A DNA stretch of 9,423 nucleotides from Clostridia bacterium (GTDB taxonomy: Bacteria > Bacillota_A > Clostridia > Oscillospirales > CAG-272), in contig JAFTSR010000235.1 in NCBI GenBank assembly GCA_017467225.1, positions 1-9,423 on the forward strand. The letters run 5' to 3'. A program made the position numbers and the translations under genes. The notes below the pieces were generated by a model that saw only the letters and a list, made by a program, of their open reading frames with translations, searched no databases and had not been told where the DNA came from. This document shows positions 7,401 to 9,423 of the stretch, piece after piece. Position 1 is the first letter of the stretch. Every line of letters starts with the position of its first letter.

Positions 7401-8279
7401 AACGTAATCCAAAAGCGTGTGGGCGTAATCGGAACGGTTGTACCAGTCGCCGTCCAGCTCGTACAGAACGTTGGAGAAGGCGGGACCGCCCAAAAACAGA
7501 ACGCGCCCCTGTTTTTGCAGATAGCTTTCCAGCGCGTCGATGGCGTCGGTGGTAAAGGTGTCCGCGCCGGCGACGATGACAAGGTCAGTGCTGTCGGTAT
7601 TGAATACCTTTTTGGGATCATCATCAGGGCCGTACGTATTGACAGCCAGGTTGGAGGCGATCAGCTGCGAGGTGAGCGCCTTGGTGTAGGTGACAGCGTC
7701 TTTGGTTTGATACAGAGTGACCGTGCTTGGCATGGTGTAAGTCTCCTTTACGTTGAGCGTTTCGGGAATGGACAACGTGGTGGCGGCAGTAAAGGTGCCA
7801 TCTGTGGCGTAGCCACAATAATCAGCGAGAAAACGCATGGTGGCGTAGCGCAAAAGGTCGTCGTTGTAGCCGGCAATGACAATTTTATTGCCGCTGACGC
7901 AGATGGCGTACTGGTCGGCCTGCAGCGAGGCATAGACGGCCTCGGACTCCGGGCGGTTGGTCTTGCCGACCAGAATTTCCTTGATATCGGTATTTGCATC
8001 CTTGTCCTCCCAGTCGGTGACGATGGAGGGTGCTTTTCCGAGGATGTCCTTGAGCGCTGTCATCAATTGGACGGCGCTGCTGACCTCTGCGGAGCTGGTA
8101 GGAAAGAGCTCGCCGCGCACGACGCGGTACAGGGATGCACCGTTTTCTGCGATCGTGACGGTCGGTACGGGAGGCTCTTGCGGCTGGTCCGGTGCAGGCT
8201 CATCCGGTGAGCAGGCGGCAAGGCTGAACAGCATGGCGGCGCTCAGCAGCAAAAGAACAAGAGAAATCAGACGTTTCAT
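4437..8279 (-). CDS. Large multidomain clan GH-A glycoside hydrolase lipoprotein
   Basis: A 1280-residue surface lipoprotein (lipobox L-A-A-C23, then a Pro/Glu/Asp-rich linker). Approximate parts: 46-180, a domain like the N-terminal region of GH67-type enzymes (EILVGKTNRPES, LLRYATMRFLADYCGY); 225-300, a glutamine-amidotransferase-like fold (DLVIVAGADTF, GRVLFLGGPAF); 305-470, a beta-sandwich resembling a carbohydrate-binding module; 475-600, possibly a continuation of the amidotransferase-like part; 615-715, Ig-like; 727-1110, a TIM barrel opening with YFKKDGKIVNMFGVNYMP; 1180-1280, a C-terminal beta domain. E854 in AYDIAWEP is the likely acid/base and E1027 in VVWKEYG the likely nucleophile, spaced as expected for barrel strands 4 and 7 of retaining clan-A enzymes. 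It resembles GH42 and GH5 without clearly being either. AAAGGAG lies 7 bases before the ATG. It follows the URO-D gene by 21 bases, in one operon. Substrate unknown. Confidence 0.92.
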   Translation of the reverse strand: MKRLISLVLLLLSAAMLFSLAACSPDEPAPDQPQEPPVPTVTIAENGASLYRVVRGELFPTSSAEVSSAVQLMTALKDILGKAPSIVTDWEDKDANTDIKEILVGKTNRPESEAVYASLQADQYAICVSGNKIVIAGYNDDLLRYATMRFLADYCGYATDGTFTAATTLSIPETLNVKETYTMPSTVTLYQTKDAVTYTKALTSQLIASNLAVNTYGPDDDPKKVFNTDSTDLVIVAGADTFTTDAIDALESYLQKQGRVLFLGGPAFSNVLYELDGDWYNRSDYAHTLLDYVDEDDTEILLNFSDENFVRKHTRSTSHLNNAYEATVDDYGLDDGSDGQLYHYVDRMENWDMLHFSGLNVKGEGYNAIGFYAKPDNDATHSFIFEIKDIHGARWYSTVALSSNDWAYYILTPSDFTWWKDGAQPKGDVPDFSDIGSVQIGFANSFVGLGVGSYAYYVSDVTLFTTERTLPMTATAFAVDGLSPMYEQYPITNAASLLTCENQTFISERDYVVPSSLLSCHPGRTGTGFDKKTNNRFIPLIRVTDEKGLHSGYAAWIHLLTSVNGKNGKLEGAMVGTFGAMSDDFYNAAGLAAVAEVAGAMCGKAYIVDGGTTEHIYVTEDTESITAGVTYVTYGDTVPLAQIELYEGDKLLSTTLSNKTAPKRVKNNILTLSTQHAIKDGKPDRAVVTLSVDDKVVDTIVQDISYWEAKPESERSYVYMEDGYFKKDGKIVNMFGVNYMPSYGVAEPDGTLFEHYISDASYDPEVIMYDLQHIKDIGMNAVSIFCYYDHVKNCNNILDLVNKCEQMGLYVDLSIRPVAYPMRSNYSYDQVKTLVQRLHFHENDTVVAYDIAWEPRIGDNYEENGMYIGRQRWEDEWLQWINDNYGSVKAAQDAWGCWVSTSKNGASLVTNDHIDSNSHNYRKMVAAYYAFIDEVVAADMQVHMPAMQALSPNQLFSFRMSMSGSCLRGGYKPSAMCFDFQSLASTMAFMEPEGYGLGLSDEADLQIMLANAYARYVKPDAPVVWKEYGRHVWKGTPDGNFDTNSALLDTQADYYRYALDYCLTAYTSGMYCWYYAGGFRVGENSDYGILNPDGSDRPVTKLLREYAPKFINQGERKNVVEIVVERDDHYGGIFGMFEATKSKLAAAYKAGNPATILNKQQTSATEYAYADTLLDYAVANAKAGEKYPLRYVGGQIMQIEFEGNVAKITVCNTKQSVWRAGTVSVVSTDDSKVPMRVTIDQELGYLEQTTIEVPVAGSGKLSLRFEIDGHPFGIRYETTK

Positions 8280-8300
8280 GGTTGGACTCCTTTCGATGGC

Positions 8301-9323
8301 TCAAGGGCGAAGCTCCTGCCAGGTTTTATAGGCTTGGTAAGCGTTTTCGGGCTTGGCACCGGGACCGAATTCCAGCTGTGCGACGCAGCCGCCGTTATCC
8401 CACAGCTTGGCATAGACCTCGCGCACGGCGGCGTCGATGTCGGCGGTGGTGCCGTTGGGTAAAAGGTGCTGGCGGTCGATCTCACCCCAGAAGGTGATCT
8501 TACCCTTGAAGGGAATGAGGTTGTCAATACCGATGCAGAAAATCTGGGAGTTGACGGCATCCACACCCAGCTCGACCAGGTGAGGATAGATCTCTAAGAT
8601 CTGACCGTCGGAGTGCATGAAGATCTTTTTGCCGTGGCTGTGTGCGATATCGACGTAGTCGCGGTACATGGGCTTGAAATATTCAACCCAAAGCTTGGGG
8701 TTGATCAAAAGCTTACGCTGCGAGCCCCAGTCATCCATGAAGGAGAGGGCATCGACGTCGGTTTTTGCCCATTTCAGCAGCTGGCGGCAGTAGAAGTCGT
8801 GCAGCTTTTTCATAAACTCCAGCATCTTTTTGGGCGGATCCATCAGATCCATATACAGATTGGAGGTGCCGCGAATGAACTGCAGCTGCTCAAAGGGGCG
8901 GGGTGTGCAGCCGGCCTGGCAGAAAAGGTCGGTTCCGGCGTAGACACGAGTGACAAAATCGGGGTCGAAGGTGAGGAGCTCCTCGGGGATATGAATGTGG
9001 TCGGCGCCCTCCCAATCGGGGTCGTCATCGCCGATCTGCGGTTTTTTGACCTCGCCGATGACGCCCTTATGGATGTTGGTAAAGACGCAGCCGAATTCGT
9101 CGGTATATTCGCCGATGGCGAAGGGGTCTCCCTTTTGGATGGTGGGGGTGGCCAAGGGGGCACCGATGCCGGTGATATCGGGGGGAAAGTCGGCAAGGAT
9201 TTTTGCGGTTTCCTCGGGATAGCGGTCGGTGGCGGCGGGGAGGGTCCACAGCTGGCGCGGAACGCGGCCGGTGTAGTTGCGGTGTTCGAGGGTGGCGAGG
9301 ACAAGTTCACGGGAGGTCATCAT
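8301..9323 (-). CDS. URO-D fold protein (uroporphyrinogen decarboxylase / methyltransferase-like)
   Basis: A 340-residue cytoplasmic protein. The opening MMTSRELVLATLEHR, the central DALSFMDDWGSQRKLLINPKLW (from D191), IFMHSDGQI (H237-S-D239-G) and the closing FGPGAKPENAYQAY are typical of the URO-D superfamily, which includes haem-pathway HemE and the corrinoid:coenzyme-M/tetrahydrofolate methyltransferases. It is unlikely to be HemE: the RQAGRY substrate motif is absent. It also lacks the zinc motif of MtaA/MtbA, since the expected HxC reads H-S-D and no Cys precedes the final PEN. It therefore belongs to the broad uncharacterised group often found beside sugar-metabolism genes. The start at 9323 has AAAGGAG 7 bases upstream; the ATG at 9320 is an alternative. 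The frame remains open to the window edge, but that part is repeat sequence. It is the first gene of an operon with the hydrolase 21 bases downstream. The reaction is unknown. Confidence 0.9.
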   Translation of the reverse strand: MMTSRELVLATLEHRNYTGRVPRQLWTLPAATDRYPEETAKILADFPPDITGIGAPLATPTIQKGDPFAIGEYTDEFGCVFTNIHKGVIGEVKKPQIGDDDPDWEGADHIHIPEELLTFDPDFVTRVYAGTDLFCQAGCTPRPFEQLQFIRGTSNLYMDLMDPPKKMLEFMKKLHDFYCRQLLKWAKTDVDALSFMDDWGSQRKLLINPKLWVEYFKPMYRDYVDIAHSHGKKIFMHSDGQILEIYPHLVELGVDAVNSQIFCIGIDNLIPFKGKITFWGEIDRQHLLPNGTTADIDAAVREVYAKLWDNGGCVAQLEFGPGAKPENAYQAYKTWQELRP

Positions 9324-9359
9324 GGTGGGGCTCCTTTCGTGGGGGAGTTTTTTTAGACT

Positions 9360-9423
9360 GTGCGAACATAGTGCTCTAACTATAATTGGTTTGTTGTTCA
9401 TTTCTTTGACACGCGTCAAAGAA
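9360..9423 (-). repeat. Dispersed multi-hairpin upstream element, copy 3 (cut by window edge)
   Basis: Only the gene-proximal end is inside the window. On the - strand it shows the H3 hairpin (TTCTTTGAC at 9402-9410 with GTCAAAGAA at 9415-9423, nine perfect pairs, four-base loop), the ATG at 9401 on the edge of the stem, and the GTTAGA...GTTCGCAC block (ending at 9360) shared with copies 1 and 2. The distance to the downstream start codon is 36 bases, the same as for copy 2. H0-H2, if present, lie beyond the window. Confidence 0.75.

Noticed and set aside
4536..8210. Two very long open frames on the + strand (4536-6209 and 6252-8210)
   Set aside because: They lie antisense to the hydrolase gene, encode low-complexity Val/Gly/Asp-rich sequence with no domain or signal, and have no ribosome sites. 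They mirror the codon usage of the real gene.
8613..9356. 247-residue + strand frame opposite the URO-D gene
   Set aside because: It is the antisense shadow of a clear URO-D family gene and is Gly/Val-rich without recognisable motifs.

Overview
The window looks like chromosomal DNA of a Gram-positive anaerobe of the class Clostridia, probably an uncultured gut Oscillospiraceae-type organism. This is an inference from three things: strong AGGAGG-type ribosome binding sites, three lipoproteins with typical lipoboxes, and moderately GC-rich genes separated by AT-richer, hairpin-loaded intergenic DNA. There is no rRNA, tRNA, CRISPR array, transposase or phage gene.

Layout: five convincing genes. 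On the + strand, 401-1957 encodes a YfbK-like von Willebrand factor A lipoprotein. It is followed 21 bases later by 1979-2896, a second lipoprotein of unknown function with a weakly DUF4367-like C-terminus. The pair ends at two strong hairpins (2901-2938 and 2969-3002), the second suited to terminating transcription from both sides. On the - strand, 3085-3810 is a xylose-isomerase-like TIM-barrel sugar isomerase/epimerase with its own leader. Further along the - strand a two-gene operon runs from 9323 to 4437: a URO-D-fold (uroporphyrinogen decarboxylase/corrinoid methyltransferase-like) protein at 9323-8301, then, after 21 bases, a 1280-residue lipoprotein with a clan GH-A glycoside hydrolase barrel and several accessory domains (8279-4437). 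The - strand genes plausibly serve uptake or breakdown of an unidentified glycan, with the hydrolase outside the membrane and the isomerase in the cytoplasm. The substrate cannot be read from the sequence, and the role of the URO-D protein is open.

The most unusual content is non-coding. A dispersed element of about 250 bases occurs upstream of three transcription units (1-254 on +, 3847-4095 on -, 9360-9423 on - and cut by the window edge), always in the same orientation relative to the downstream gene. It is a chain of four hairpins. Between copies the stem sequences differ but remain complementary, and the last hairpin holds the start codon of a potential short reading frame with the shared pattern (M/V)NN....VR.LCSH. 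The sugar isomerase and URO-D genes also share the 36-base stretch between this element and the start codon. This looks like either a structured cis-regulatory RNA or a structured mobile repeat, and it is the best candidate for something undescribed. A separate cloverleaf-like fold lies just downstream of the hydrolase gene (4315-4424).
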